Numbered from the stretch's first letter, positions 17,909 through 27,622 are shown. The stretch: 64,000 nucleotides of DNA from Myxococcales bacterium (GCA_003142855.1 PLNW01000074.1:1-64000); one strand, 5' to 3'. Notes: generated by a model not told the origin, from the letters alone. A program made the numbers and translations.

Positions 17909-19729
17909 CTATTCGACCGTCACGCTCTTGGCCAGATTGCGCGGCTGATCGACATCGTTCCCGCGCGCCAGCGCCACCGCGTAGGCCAGCAACTGCAAGG
18001 GCAGTACGGTCAGCATCGGCTGTAGCAGCGGGGGCGCATCAGGAACCCACAGCACGTCCTCGCACTGATCAAGAATCGCGGTGTCGCCCTTGGTGGCCAC
18101 CGCGATGACTTGGCCCTCGCGCGCGCGCACCTCGGCCAGGTTGGACAGCACCTTGTCGTAGCCCTTGCCCCGGGTCGCGATGATCACCACGGGCAACCCG
18201 TCGCCGATGAGCGCGATGGGCCCGTGCTTCATCTCGCCGGCGGCATAGCCCTCGGCATGGATGTAGGAAATCTCTTTCAGCTTGAGCGCGCCCTCGAGCG
18301 CGATGGGGTAGTTGGGGCCACGCCCAAGGAAAAGGAAGTCGCGCACATTTTGGTACTTGCGGGCCAGAGCCTTCAGGTCGCCGGTTTCTTTGAGCGTCTC
18401 GCTCATCTTGTGCGGGATTTGCATCAACTCGGCCACCAACTCGGTCGCCGCCACGCCGGCGAGCGCGCCATTGCGTCGGCCCAGGTGAATGGCCAGCAAA
18501 GTCAGCGCCGCGAGCTGCGCCGTGAAGCACTTGGTGGACGCGACGCCGATCTCGGGCCCAGCGCGTGTGTACAGCACCAGGTCCGAGGCGCGCGGGATGG
18601 CCGAATCGACCACGTTGCAGATGGCGAAGGTGCGGGCGCCTCGCGCCCGTGCCTCTTTGACGGCCGCCAGGGTGTCGGCGGTCTCGCCGCTCTGGGAAAT
18701 TCCCACCACCAGATCCCTCGATCCCACCACCGGCTCCCGGTAGCGGAACTCGCTGGCCAGATCCACCTCGCAGGGAATGCGCGCGATGTTCTCGATGAGA
18801 AACTTGCCCACCAGGCCGGCGTGGTACGAGGTTCCGCAGGCCAGGATGACCACCCGGCTGGGTAGTGGCGTCACCTCTTGATCCTCTAGGACAGCGTCGT
18901 TGCTGTCGGGTAGTAGGCGTCCCGCTAGGGTGTCGGTCACCGCGCGCGGCTGCTCGTGGATCTCCTTCAACATGAAATGCGGATAACCGGCCTTCTCAGC
19001 CTGCCCCGCGGTCCAGGTCACGGTGCGCGGCTTGCGCACCACCGGGTTTCCGTCGAGATCGGTGATGCGCGCGCCTGAATGATCCAGCTCCGCGATGTCG
19101 CCGTCCTCGAGAAACAGCATGTCGCGGGTTTGTTCCAGAATAGCGGGCGCGTCCGAAGCGATGAACATTTCGCCCTTGCCGAGGCCCAACACCAGCGGCG
19201 ATGCGTTCTTGGCTGCCACCAGCACATTCGGGCTGCGGTCAGACAGCACCGCGATGGCATAGGCGCCCGTCACCTGGCGCAGGGCTGCGCGCACCGCCTC
19301 GACCAGCGAGGCTGCGCCGGCCTGCAAGGCCTCGTCGATGAGATGTGCCAGCACCTCGGTGTCGGTCTGGGACGAGAAAACGCGACCCGAGGCGATGAGC
19401 CGCTCGCGCAGCTCCACGTGGTTCTCGACGATCCCGTTGTGCACCACCGAGATGGGGCCGGCCTTGTGCGGATGAGCGTTTTCGTCGGAAGGCCGGCCGT
19501 GGGTCGCCCAACGCGTGTGTCCGATGCCGTAGGCCCCCACTGGACTTTTCTCGGCCAGCAGCTTTTCCAAAGCCGCCAGCTTGCCCTGGCAGCGCACCAG
19601 ATGGGCCTGCTCGCCATTGCACACGGCGATCCCCGCCGAGTCGTAGCCCCGGTACTCCAGCCGGCGCAATCCGGCCAGCAAGATGGGTGTTGCTTCCCGT
19701 GTTCCTACGTAACCGACGATTCCACACAT
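17909..19729 (-). CDS. glmS: Glutamine-fructose-6-phosphate aminotransferase (isomerizing)
   Basis: This enzyme makes glucosamine-6-phosphate, the entry to UDP-GlcNAc. The 606-residue protein begins MCGIVGYVG, so Cys2 is the amidotransferase nucleophile after Met removal. LEYRGYDSAG, HTRWATHG and NGIVENH follow. Two SIS sugar-isomerase domains follow (GISQSGETADT, EGALKLKEISYIHAEGYAAGEMKHGP), and the C-terminus ends PRNLAKSVTVE as in the family. The ATG at 19729 is chosen because the Cys must be second; the open frame reaches 19744. It diverges from clpX across 237 bp. Confidence 0.98.
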   Translation of the reverse strand: MCGIVGYVGTREATPILLAGLRRLEYRGYDSAGIAVCNGEQAHLVRCQGKLAALEKLLAEKSPVGAYGIGHTRWATHGRPSDENAHPHKAGPISVVHNGIVENHVELRERLIASGRVFSSQTDTEVLAHLIDEALQAGAASLVEAVRAALRQVTGAYAIAVLSDRSPNVLVAAKNASPLVLGLGKGEMFIASDAPAILEQTRDMLFLEDGDIAELDHSGARITDLDGNPVVRKPRTVTWTAGQAEKAGYPHFMLKEIHEQPRAVTDTLAGRLLPDSNDAVLEDQEVTPLPSRVVILACGTSYHAGLVGKFLIENIARIPCEVDLASEFRYREPVVGSRDLVVGISQSGETADTLAAVKEARARGARTFAICNVVDSAIPRASDLVLYTRAGPEIGVASTKCFTAQLAALTLLAIHLGRRNGALAGVAATELVAELMQIPHKMSETLKETGDLKALARKYQNVRDFLFLGRGPNYPIALEGALKLKEISYIHAEGYAAGEMKHGPIALIGDGLPVVIIATRGKGYDKVLSNLAEVRAREGQVIAVATKGDTAILDQCEDVLWVPDAPPLLQPMLTVLPLQLLAYAVALARGNDVDQPRNLAKSVTVE

Positions 19730-19966
19730 GGCTCTAGCCAGCATCGATCTACTTGGGCTGCCTGCTCGATGCCACTATCTTTTTTCGGGCCCGCCTGTCC
19801 CTCGCTCAGGGGCGGCGAGAAAGCCTTGCTGACGGACCCATCTCGCGTCGCCGAAGTCGTGGCACGCGCTGCGGCCAAGACTGTTCTCTACGGAACACCT
19901 TTTCCCCGCGCATGCAAGGGCTTCCTTGGAATCCAGGTTGACAGGCTTGGCTTGTTTGGAGTTCAG

Positions 19967-21190
19967 ATGCAATACTCATGGGGGATGGACGACTTCCACT
20001 GCTCCTTCTGCCAGAAGCGCCGGCGTGAGGTGCGGAAGCTTATCTCGGGCCCGCGGGTCTTCATCTGCGACGAGTGCGTGGCCCTGTGCAACGACATCAT
20101 CGCCAAGGAAGAGGCGGCGGAGCGGCCACGCTACCCGCGACCGCGTGAGATCTACGACGAGATCGACCGCTACGTGATTGGCCAGGAGCGCGCCAAGAAG
20201 GCCCTGTCGGTCTCGGTGTACAACCACTACAAGCGCATCGGCCAGCGCGGCAAGGCCGGCGATGTCGAGATCCAGAAGGGCAACATCCTGCTCATCGGAC
20301 CCACCGGCTGCGGCAAGACCTTGCTGGTGCAGACCCTGGCGCGCAAGCTGGACGTTCCCTTTGCTATGGCCGACGCCACCACGTTGACCGAGGCCGGTTA
20401 CGTGGGAGAAGACGTGGACAGCGTGATCAAGGCGCTGTACCGGAACGCAGGCAACGACCCCGACAAGGCGGCGCGGGGGATCGTGTGCATCGACGAAATC
20501 GACAAGATTGCGCGCAAAGGGGGCGGGCCCTCGGTGACCCGCGACGTGTCGGGTGAGGGCGTGCAGCAGGCTCTGCTCAAGATTCTGGAAGGCAAGCAAG
20601 CCTCCATCACGCCTGACGGTGCACGCAACCGGCCCCAGCAAGAGTTGGTGCAAGTGGATACCACCAACATTCTCTTCGTGTGCACGGGCTCCTTCAATGG
20701 GTTGGAGGAACTGGTGCGCCGGCGCACGGGAACGCGCGGGCTGGGCTTCGGCGCCACCATCAGCAAGAGCGACGAATCGAAGAACGAGTTGCGGGCGATG
20801 GCGCGTACCGAGGACCTCATCAAGTACGGCATGATCCCGGAGTTCATGGGCCGCTTGCCCATCATCGTCGCCGCTGACGAGTTGGACGTGGACGACCTGA
20901 TGGCCATCCTGTGGAAGCCCAAGAACGCCCTGGCCAAGCAGTATGAGCGCCTGCTCGATCTCGAGGGCGTTAAGCTGCGTTTCACCGAGGACGCCTTGCG
21001 CAGCGTGGCCGAGGAGGCCGCGCGCCGGAAGTCCGGGGCGCGCGGGTTGCGGGCCATTCTGGAAGAAGTGATGCTCGACGTGATGTACGAGATTCCTTCG
21101 CTTAGTGGGGTGACAGAATGCGTGGTGACCCGCGAGGTCGTCGTGTCGCGCGGGCGCCCGCAACTCGTGCGGGAGAAGAAGGCATCGTAG
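19967..21190 (+). CDS. clpX: ClpX ATP-dependent protease specificity subunit
   Basis: AAA+ unfoldase that delivers substrates to ClpP. It has 407 residues. The N-terminal C4 zinc-binding domain shows [11 protein letters not shown] then CDECVALC. Walker A is GPTGCGKT, the pore loop GYVG, Walker [11 protein letters not shown], and the ClpP-docking loop RGLGFGA (LGF for IGF). The start at 19967 has GGAG 5-6 bases upstream; a second ATG at 19985 would begin just before the zinc domain. No clpP is adjacent. A perfect TTGACA at 19938 could be a -35 element, but no good -10 lies at proper spacing before the first ATG. Confidence 0.97.
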   Translation: MQYSWGMDDFHCSFCQKRRREVRKLISGPRVFICDECVALCNDIIAKEEAAERPRYPRPREIYDEIDRYVIGQERAKKALSVSVYNHYKRIGQRGKAGDVEIQKGNILLIGPTGCGKTLLVQTLARKLDVPFAMADATTLTEAGYVGEDVDSVIKALYRNAGNDPDKAARGIVCIDEIDKIARKGGGPSVTRDVSGEGVQQALLKILEGKQASITPDGARNRPQQELVQVDTTNILFVCTGSFNGLEELVRRRTGTRGLGFGATISKSDESKNELRAMARTEDLIKYGMIPEFMGRLPIIVAADELDVDDLMAILWKPKNALAKQYERLLDLEGVKLRFTEDALRSVAEEAARRKSGARGLRAILEEVMLDVMYEIPSLSGVTECVVTREVVVSRGRPQLVREKKAS

Positions 21191-21275
21191 GCTTCCGTGC
21201 GGGGGGGAGTTGACTAAACCTGGTGGGCCGGTCTACCGAAGTCTTTTACTGGGCCCGTCGAATGCGAGGAGGACC

Positions 21276-21716
21276 ATGCTGACCGAAAGCGAAAAGGCGC
21301 AAATCCGAGAGGTATTGGAAGGGGCGAAGCAGCGTCTGGCACGCACCGGCCAACACGCGCTCAGCTATTCCATGAACCACGAGCGCAACATCGGCCGTGA
21401 TTCCATCGATGAGTCGATGGAGGAGGAGATTTTCTCCACCGAAATGCGGCTGCATGATCGCGAGAAGTACTTGTTTGGCAAGATCGACAAGCAACTGGCT
21501 CGCCTGGACAACGGGTCTATCGACACCTGCGAGTCGTGCGGCGAGGTCATCTCGTTCAAGCGTTTGCTGGCGCGACCGGTAACCACGCTGTGCATCGACT
21601 GCAAAGAACAGCACGAGCGCGAAGAGGCCGCGGTTGAGCAGGCTGGTCGCGGCGGCGCACTCGATGGGAACGCGGGTGAGGAGATGGGCGGAGCGGGTGC
21701 AACCAGCGACGAGTGA
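21276..21716 (+). CDS. DksA/TraR-family zinc-finger regulator
   Basis: A 146-residue protein of the DksA/TraR family, which enters the RNA polymerase secondary channel and modulates initiation. The N-terminal two thirds are a predicted coiled coil with conserved acidic tip residues (RDSIDESMEEE). The C4 zinc finger follows as CESCGEVISFKRL and LCIDCKEQHE. The ATG at 21276 is chosen because AGGAGG sits 6-7 bases upstream; the frame is open to 21210. An Ala/Gly-rich acidic tail of about 30 residues extends past the zinc finger. It follows clpX by 85 bp on the same strand. Confidence 0.9.
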   Translation: MLTESEKAQIREVLEGAKQRLARTGQHALSYSMNHERNIGRDSIDESMEEEIFSTEMRLHDREKYLFGKIDKQLARLDNGSIDTCESCGEVISFKRLLARPVTTLCIDCKEQHEREEAAVEQAGRGGALDGNAGEEMGGAGATSDE

Positions 21717-21839
21717 GCGCCGTTCTTTTCCAGATTGGGACAGCCCGGAGCGGGCCGGTTCCGCTTGGCCATGCTTGCCTGTCGACTACGAACCTCGTCT
21801 GCTATATAGTTTTTACTCTTCAATCGCACGGCCCGCCTG

Positions 21840-23315
21840 ATGTCCGAAAGCCGCTATCGCATCACTGAGCGCATTGCCGCCGGTGGTATGGCCGAGGTGT
21901 TCAAGGGCGTCGCTGAGTCTCTGCACGGCTTCCGCAAGACTGTCGCCATCAAGCGGATCCTGCCCAATCTGACCAAGAACGAGAAGTTCGTGACCATGTT
22001 CTTGGACGAGGCGCGGCTCTCGCTCTTCCTGCAGCACGCGAACATCGTCCAAGTCTTCGACATCGGACGCGTCGACGACACCTACTTCATCGTTATGGAG
22101 TTCGTCGACGGGGTCGACCTCAAAGCCATCTTTGAATGGCGGCGTCGCATCCGCAAGCGGCTGACCGTGGGCCAGACCATCTACATGATCATGGAGGTCT
22201 GCAAGGGCCTGGCCTATGCGCACGATCTCACCAATCCCGAGACCGGGCGACCGCTGGGCATCGTCCACCGCGACATCTCGCCTGCGAATGTGCTCATGTC
22301 GCGCAACGGGGAGATCAAGCTGGCTGACTTCGGACTGGCCAAGGCCGCCAGCCAAGTGGAAGCCACCGACCCGGGCGTGGTCAAGGGCAAGATGAGCTAC
22401 CTGTCGCCCGAGGCAGCCCGCGGTGAGAATGTGGATCACCGATCCGACATCTTCGCGGTCGGCATCTTGCTGTATGAGGCCCTGACCAGCAAACGTCTGT
22501 TCTACGGCGAGAGCGACTACCAAACGGTGGAGATGGTCCGCAACGCCAAGGTTCCACCTATCGGACAGCAGAACCCGGAGGTGGAGTCCGAGTTCGAAGA
22601 GATCGTTCGCAAGGCGCTCGCCCGACGCGTGGAGGACCGTTTTCAGTCGGCGACCGACTTGCAGGACGCGCTGGCGCACTACTGGTTCTCGCGCGGTCTC
22701 AAGATGATCCAGCGCGACATCGCGGATCTGGTGCGCGCCTGCCAGGAAGAACAAACCACGGCGTCGACCAGCGGCCAGGTCAAGAGGCCCAACCTCATCG
22801 ACACCATCTTGCACGAGGAGCTGAACGCCTTCACCTCGGTCGGCTTCGACGGGCAACCCCTCACCCCTGGGCCGGTCGTGGTCAACCCTGCGCCGGTTCA
22901 TCGGCCCACCGGCGGGTTCATCGACCCGCGGGCGTGGTCCCAGGAAACCGACTGGCCCGCTCGCCGCACCGACGCGCAGCCGATCGAGCGTATGCCTCGT
23001 GACACGCTGGCGGATATGGCCGCTGCCCGAGCCAGCGCGTCGCTGCCGGTGGCGGGCCTGCCGCCTGCAGGGGCGGCGGGGCAAGGCCGGTCCACACCGT
23101 CGGGTTTCTCGGCCCCGGAGTCCGGGCGTAGCGCCGCCTCCCTGGCCGCGGTTTCCGGTCTTGAAACTCAGCCCATGGACTTGCCCCAGTCCATGAAGCC
23201 TATGTTCGGTCGCGGCGCGCTCATGGCGAGCCCCGCGAAGGGACTGCTCATTGGCGTGATGCTGGCCGCGGTGGCGGCTGGGGCGTTGCTGGCGTGGATC
23301 TTGGTGGGGAGGTAG
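21840..23315 (+). CDS. Membrane-anchored serine/threonine protein kinase
   Basis: A eukaryote-like protein kinase of 491 residues. The kinase domain spans about 6-275: glycine loop IAAGGMAEVF, ATP-binding Lys in VAIKRIL, catalytic loop IVHRDISPANVLM, DFG in LADFGLAKA, and SPE in YLSPEAARGE. A low-complexity linker of about 190 residues follows, then a single C-terminal membrane segment (about 468-490), so the kinase faces the cytoplasm and only a few residues cross. Kinases of this layout are abundant in Myxococcota. Substrate and signal unknown; no sensor domain is present. Confidence 0.93.
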   Translation: MSESRYRITERIAAGGMAEVFKGVAESLHGFRKTVAIKRILPNLTKNEKFVTMFLDEARLSLFLQHANIVQVFDIGRVDDTYFIVMEFVDGVDLKAIFEWRRRIRKRLTVGQTIYMIMEVCKGLAYAHDLTNPETGRPLGIVHRDISPANVLMSRNGEIKLADFGLAKAASQVEATDPGVVKGKMSYLSPEAARGENVDHRSDIFAVGILLYEALTSKRLFYGESDYQTVEMVRNAKVPPIGQQNPEVESEFEEIVRKALARRVEDRFQSATDLQDALAHYWFSRGLKMIQRDIADLVRACQEEQTTASTSGQVKRPNLIDTILHEELNAFTSVGFDGQPLTPGPVVVNPAPVHRPTGGFIDPRAWSQETDWPARRTDAQPIERMPRDTLADMAAARASASLPVAGLPPAGAAGQGRSTPSGFSAPESGRSAASLAAVSGLETQPMDLPQSMKPMFGRGALMASPAKGLLIGVMLAAVAAGALLAWILVGR

Positions 23316-23320
23316 CCCGG

Positions 23321-23357
23321 GGCCGGAGCCGAGGCCGGGACCGGAACCGGAGCCGGC
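23321..23357. repeat. Imperfect hexamer tandem repeat
   Basis: GGCCGGAGCC and variants (GGGACC, GGAACC, GGAGCC) repeat about six times directly after the kinase stop. Noncoding, purine-rich on the plus strand. Confidence 0.6.
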
Positions 23358-23368
23358 GTCCGGCCGCC

Positions 23369-23398
23369 GACTCCCCCTACGGGGACTTCGGGACCCGC
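23369..23398. repeat. Dispersed GC-rich intergenic repeat, copy 2
   Basis: Matches 14206-14235 at 26 of 30 positions, sharing CGGGGACTTCGGGACC. A palindromic CGCGCGCTTCGCGCGCG follows at about 23420, which could act as a factor-independent pause or bidirectional terminator between the convergent kinase and thioredoxin genes. Confidence 0.6.
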
Positions 23399-23461
23399 CA
23401 CCCACCCTGCCCACACCGCGCGCTTCGCGCGCGCCCTCGCCGGCCGCCGTCAGCGGCGGCG

Positions 23462-23791
23462 CTACAGCGCCTTCTTGACCAGATCCTGGATACGCGATCG
23501 AGGCACAGCGCCCACCACCTGGCCCACCACCTGGCCGGCCTTGAACATGAGCAGGGTCGGGATGCTGCGAATCTCGAGTTGGGTTGGAACCATGGGGTTC
23601 GCATCGATGTCGCACTTGCCCACGCGAATCTTGCCGGCGTACTCCTGCGCCAGAGCCTCCACGTGTGGCGCCAGAGCGAGGCACGGGGTGCACCAAGTGG
23701 CCCAGAAGTCCACCAACACGGGCAGCGAAGACTTGACGACCTCGCTTTCGAAGTTGCTGTCTGTGACGACAACGATGTTCTGGCTGGCCAT
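23462..23791 (-). CDS. trxA: Thioredoxin
   Basis: A 109-residue cytoplasmic thioredoxin. The redox motif is WATWCTPC, with Thr where most thioredoxins have Gly; the cis-proline segment is SIPTLLMF. DFWATWC and KCDIDANP align with the canonical fold, and there is no signal peptide. The ATG at 23791 has GAGGAG upstream; the frame is open to 23842 but the added 17 residues lie before the normal fold. Single gene, convergent with the kinase. Confidence 0.93.
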   Translation of the reverse strand: MASQNIVVVTDSNFESEVVKSSLPVLVDFWATWCTPCLALAPHVEALAQEYAGKIRVGKCDIDANPMVPTQLEIRSIPTLLMFKAGQVVGQVVGAVPRSRIQDLVKKAL

Positions 23792-23928
23792 GGTCGGCTC
23801 CTCTACCACAGTCACCCGGGTCGCGGGAGGCTGAATCGACAACTGCGTCTAGTCACCTTGCGGTTTGTGGCCGCCGCGAAGGGGTGCTATTTTGGAAACA
23901 ACGTTCCCCCACGCAAGCCCAAGGCGAT

Positions 23929-24273
23929 ATGCCCGTGAAGTTTTTCATTCCCCAGGAGACGATTGACTCCTGGCTCTCTGCCGAACGGGTGAACCTTGAG
24001 GGCGAGATGTTGCAAATTATGGAGGGAAGCCTCGTCCTGCGCCTGGTCCCTGGTTTCTGTTTCACGAGCGTCCAGGCGGGCAGCGATCAGCCCTTCGATC
24101 TTCTTGGCAAGGTCAAGACGAAAGCCGCGGTTTCTGCTCTGGGGGCCGAGGTGTACATGAACTCGGTCATCCTTGGCGAGACCGCCTACGAGGTCGAGGT
24201 CGGGTTCGTGGCCAAACCGGTGGGCAGCGCCCTGGCGGACGCGTCGGTGGTGGCCGCGGTCGCCAGTATCTAG
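23929..24273 (+). CDS. Conserved-looking protein of unknown function
   Basis: A 114-residue protein that I cannot assign to a family. It starts MPVKFFIPQETIDSWLSAER, is mixed alpha/beta by appearance, and has no signal peptide or membrane segment. The run MEGSLVLRLVPGFCFTSVQAG suggests a beta-rich core, and it ends in an Ala/Val-rich tail. Codon choice is GC-rich at third positions, as in its neighbours, so it is likely real. The ATG at 23929 is chosen over 23884. hemC begins 11 bp downstream, so it may be co-transcribed. Confidence 0.6.
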   Translation: MPVKFFIPQETIDSWLSAERVNLEGEMLQIMEGSLVLRLVPGFCFTSVQAGSDQPFDLLGKVKTKAAVSALGAEVYMNSVILGETAYEVEVGFVAKPVGSALADASVVAAVASI

Positions 24274-24284
24274 AAGATTGTCGC

Positions 24285-25202
24285 GTGGGCCCCCATCGCG
24301 TTGTCATCGGCACGAGGGGCAGCGTCCTGGCACTGTGGCAGGCCGATCACGTGGCGGCTCAACTGCGCGCAGCCCACCCCGGCCTGCTGGTCGAACGCAA
24401 GATCATCGTCACCACCGGCGATCGCACGGGACCGGTTGGGGAGGCCGGTGGCAAGGCGGTGTGGGTCAAGGAGATCGAGGCGGCTCTTCTCGCGGGCGAG
24501 ATCGATCTTGCGGTTCACAGTCTGAAAGATGTGCCCGCTGAGTTGGCTTCCGGGCTCGTGCTGGCTGCGATCCCTGCCCGCGCTGACGTGCGCGACGCCC
24601 TGGTCAGCCGCGACGGGTCCACTCTGGACAACCTGCCGGTCGGCGCAAGCGTGGGCACGACCAGCCTGCGCCGTATCTGCCAGGTTAAGGCCCTGCGGCC
24701 GGACCTGCGCCTTGTGCCCCTGCGCGGGAACCTCGACACGCGGCTGCGCAAAGTAGCCGACGGGCGAGTGGACGCGGCTGTCCTGGCTTGTGCGGGTCTG
24801 GACCGCCTCGGCTTGTCCCAGCACATTGCCGAGCGGATTGCGATAGAGCGCATGTTGCCCGCCATTGGCCAGGGCGCGCTCGCGATTGAAACCCGAGCCG
24901 CTGACGAACCCCTGCGTGTCCTCTGTCGCGAGCTGGCGAGCGAAGATGCGGAAATCACCGTCGCGGCCGAACGCACACTCCTGCAGCACCTGGGGGCCGG
25001 GTGTCGCACGCCTGTGGCAGGAACCGCCCAGGTGCAGCAGAGCAAGCTGGAAGTGTGGGGCCTGGTGGGAAGCCCCGACGGTGCAACCATGCTACGTGAG
25101 CATGTCTCTGGGGCGCCGTCTGCTGCCCAATCCCTGGGCAAGGCACTGGCCGAGGCGCTTATTGCGCGCGGCGCTGATCGCATCTTGGCTCAGTATCGCT
25201 AA
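24285..25202 (+). CDS. hemC: Hydroxymethylbilane synthase (porphobilinogen deaminase)
   Basis: Polymerises four porphobilinogens into hydroxymethylbilane in tetrapyrrole synthesis. The 305-residue protein begins with IGTRGSVLALWQ, continues with FVKEIE-like VWVKEIEAALL, AVHSLKDVP and the arginine-rich GTTSLRR. The dipyrromethane cofactor would attach to Cys240 in LGAGCRTPVAG. The start is GTG. Other heme genes are not adjacent. A hairpin terminator follows at 25263. Confidence 0.97.
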   Translation: MGPHRVVIGTRGSVLALWQADHVAAQLRAAHPGLLVERKIIVTTGDRTGPVGEAGGKAVWVKEIEAALLAGEIDLAVHSLKDVPAELASGLVLAAIPARADVRDALVSRDGSTLDNLPVGASVGTTSLRRICQVKALRPDLRLVPLRGNLDTRLRKVADGRVDAAVLACAGLDRLGLSQHIAERIAIERMLPAIGQGALAIETRAADEPLRVLCRELASEDAEITVAAERTLLQHLGAGCRTPVAGTAQVQQSKLEVWGLVGSPDGATMLREHVSGAPSAAQSLGKALAEALIARGADRILAQYR

Positions 25203-25262
25203 TCACTCGCGCGTGGGGGAGCCCGCCGGCTCTGCCGGCGGCGTACCATCGCGGGAGGGCAT

Positions 25263-25294
25263 GGGAACCCTTTGAGGGTTCCCATAACTTTTTG
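25263..25294 (+). terminator. Rho-independent terminator after hemC
   Basis: GGGAACCCT and AGGGTTCCC form a perfect 9-bp stem around a TTG loop, followed by ATAACTTTTTG. A second GC-rich inverted repeat (CCGCCGGC/GCCGGCGG) lies just before, at about 25222-25241. Confidence 0.72.
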
Positions 25295-25337
25295 TACCAA
25301 ACTGCCGAACGACTCTATGATCCCATGGTGATCGAGG

Positions 25338-26303
25338 ATGTCGTTTACTAGGTGCGCCATAGGACTGGCGGCCGCAGGGCTCCTGGCCGCCTGCGCTCAT
25401 CGAGGGGCTGATCCGGCCCCGGTGGAGCAGCTCAACCGAAGTATCGAATCGCTGAGGGGCCAGAACGCAGAGTACGCCAAGCAGGTCGAGGAGCTGGAAA
25501 ACCGCGTGTTCATTCTGACCGACCAGCTCGAAAGCCGGAAGGTCAACGAGCAGAGGGTGGCGACGCCGCAGCTTCCCACGGTGAAGCTGCATCCGGAGAA
25601 CGATTCAGCCTCGTCGGACACCGCTTCGACCCTGGCCCCGGCCACTACGATGGTGGCACCCGAATCGGAGGTCGAGTACGTCGGCGAGGCGGCCAAGTCC
25701 AACCGGAATCGCCCGGTTCTTCGCCTGCATGGTGAGCACGCGCCGACATTCTCGGAACGTCCCGCGGCCGAAGGGGAAGAGCGGGCAGGGCACGCAACCC
25801 GTGAAAGCCAGAGTTCAGTCCGCGCGGGCCGCAACCCTGACATGGAAGCGTTCAGGCTTTACCGTCGATCCTACGAGGCGCTTCGCCAGGGCCAGCACGA
25901 CGGAGCCGCGCAAGGCTTTCGCGAGTTCTTGCGCCGCTACGCCGCGCACGATCTGGCTGACAACGCCCAGTACTGGCTGGGCGAGTGCTACTACGACAGC
26001 AAGGACTTCCCCTCGGCGGTGCGTGAGTTCCGTCGCGTGGTCGAGCGCTTTCCCCATGGCAACAAGGTTCCCGATGCCTTGCTCAAGGTCGGCTACAGCT
26101 ATCTGGCCCTGGGCAGCATCGACGCTGGCAAGCAGACCCTCGAACAACTTGTCCGATCCTATCCGCGGCACGAAACCGCCGTGCTGGCAACGACTCGCCT
26201 GGCTGAGCTCGACCGTGCAGGGGCCGCGCACCCCTCGCACGATGCCCGTCCGCCTGCCAACCCACCTGTGAAGACCGCGCACGCTCCCGAGGAGGCCCCG
26301 TGA
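25338..26303 (+). CDS. CpoB/YbgF-like TPR lipoprotein
   Basis: A 321-residue secreted lipoprotein: the signal peptide ends in LLAACAHRG, with the lipidated Cys at about 19. A short coiled coil (about 35-65) and a disordered linker precede a C-terminal TPR block of three repeats (YRRSYEALRQGQHDGAAQGF, AQYWLGECYYDSKDFPSAV, DALLKVGYSYLALGSIDAGK). That layout matches the periplasmic CpoB/YbgF protein of the Tol-Pal system, but no tol or pal gene is near. The stop overlaps the GTG of the LysM gene. Confidence 0.83.
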   Translation: MSFTRCAIGLAAAGLLAACAHRGADPAPVEQLNRSIESLRGQNAEYAKQVEELENRVFILTDQLESRKVNEQRVATPQLPTVKLHPENDSASSDTASTLAPATTMVAPESEVEYVGEAAKSNRNRPVLRLHGEHAPTFSERPAAEGEERAGHATRESQSSVRAGRNPDMEAFRLYRRSYEALRQGQHDGAAQGFREFLRRYAAHDLADNAQYWLGECYYDSKDFPSAVREFRRVVERFPHGNKVPDALLKVGYSYLALGSIDAGKQTLEQLVRSYPRHETAVLATTRLAELDRAGAAHPSHDARPPANPPVKTAHAPEEAP

Positions 26304-27622
26304 GGCTAGTCAATCTCCATTTTCTGCTCTCTGTCGCCTTGACGGCTTCACTGTCGGCTGCGGCCTGGGCTCAGACGGGCGGCACCATCCCGCTCGAGGT
26401 CCAGGAGTTCAAGAACCCGCCCGTGCAATCCGCGTCGCCGGATCCCGCCGGGGCAGATGTTGCGCCCGTCCCAGCCCTTGCTCCGGCAGGCGAGCGCAGC
26501 CGCAAGGGATCGCAGACGCTGGGCGATGGCAGCAAGGATCCCAGCGCGAGACGAATTGAGGAAACCTCCGCGGGCCTGTTGCCTCCTGGGGGCGTTATGG
26601 GGCTGGATCCCGGGCAGAGCGACGAGCGCGGCGCACGCGAACCGGAGGTTGCGCAGGGCACGGGACAGGCTCCCGAGCTTCATGTGGTGCAGAAGGGCGA
26701 CACGCTGTGGAGCCTTTGCTCGAAGTACTTCGGCGACCCCTGGCGCTGGCCTCGCTTGTGGGCCGCCAACCCATCGATCACCAATCCGCACTGGATCTTC
26801 CCCGGCGACATCATTCGCCTCGGGACCTCCGGGGCCGAGACACCTGTACCTCTTGCGGGCGGCGACAAGCCGACCAAGGACTCCGCCCGCACGTTCTCGT
26901 CCGAGCGTCTGGCCGCCTTGTCCAGCAACGCAGTGGTGTTGCGCGAAATCGGATTCATCGAAGCTAAGGATCTCGCACAGGCCGCCTGGGTGAGCGGCTC
27001 GCGCGAAGAGAAAATCCTGTTGGTCTCCGGTGACCAAGCCTACCTGCGTTTCCCCAAAGACCGCCCCATTCGCGCGGGCGAGCGCTACTCTGTCTTTGAA
27101 ACCGACACCGACCATCCGGTCCAAGATCCCGCTACCGGCAAGACCTATGGCTACCTGGTCAAGGTGCGCGGCGATATTGTGGTCGATCAGATCGCGGGCA
27201 GCGACATCGCACGCGGGACGCTCACGGACGTGGTCGACACCATCGAGCGCGGCGCCCGGATCAGCAGCGCCATTCGGCAGTTCAGGCGCATCGAACCGCG
27301 CCCGAGTGATGTCAGCTTGGATGCGCGCGTGGTGGCTGCTTTCACGCCCACGCAGTTTCTTTCTGCCGAGCGCTTCGTGGTCATCAACCGGGGTCGACGC
27401 GATGGGGTTCAGGTTGGAAACCGCAATTTCGTCATCCGGCGTGGTGATGGCTACCGGGGCGTGCTCGAAGATTGGGAGAGGATGGATCCGGAATACCCCA
27501 AAGAAGTGGTGGGTGAGCTATGGGTAATCGACGTGCGCGAAAACGCCTCGGTGGCCTGGATTGCGCGTAGCTCCAAAGAGCTACACGTGGGCGAAACGAC
27601 CGAGATGCGCAAAGGCTACTGA
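26300..27622 (+). CDS. Secreted LysM-domain protein
   Basis: A 440-residue protein with a signal peptide (MRLVNLHFLLSVALTASL, cleavage near AWAQ). A disordered segment precedes one LysM peptidoglycan-binding motif at about 130-180 (HVVQKGDTLWSLCSKYFGD, ending in WIFPGDIIRL). The remaining 250 residues contain beta-rich segments typical of Gram-negative LysM proteins next to dprA. The GTG start overlaps the TGA of the lipoprotein gene, with GGAGG upstream. Likely a periplasmic wall-binding partner of the preceding lipoprotein. Confidence 0.85.
   Translation: MRLVNLHFLLSVALTASLSAAAWAQTGGTIPLEVQEFKNPPVQSASPDPAGADVAPVPALAPAGERSRKGSQTLGDGSKDPSARRIEETSAGLLPPGGVMGLDPGQSDERGAREPEVAQGTGQAPELHVVQKGDTLWSLCSKYFGDPWRWPRLWAANPSITNPHWIFPGDIIRLGTSGAETPVPLAGGDKPTKDSARTFSSERLAALSSNAVVLREIGFIEAKDLAQAAWVSGSREEKILLVSGDQAYLRFPKDRPIRAGERYSVFETDTDHPVQDPATGKTYGYLVKVRGDIVVDQIAGSDIARGTLTDVVDTIERGARISSAIRQFRRIEPRPSDVSLDARVVAAFTPTQFLSAERFVVINRGRRDGVQVGNRNFVIRRGDGYRGVLEDWERMDPEYPKEVVGELWVIDVRENASVAWIARSSKELHVGETTEMRKGY

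Noticed and set aside
19079-19966. In-frame upstream extension of clpX to 703 codons
   Set aside because: It is antisense to glmS and crosses the intergenic region; the ClpX zinc domain begins right after 19967.
19938-19980. TTGACA as a clpX promoter
   Set aside because: A good -35 is present, but the 17-bp position reads GTTCAG, a poor -10, and would start transcription at or after the ATG. Kept only as a remark.
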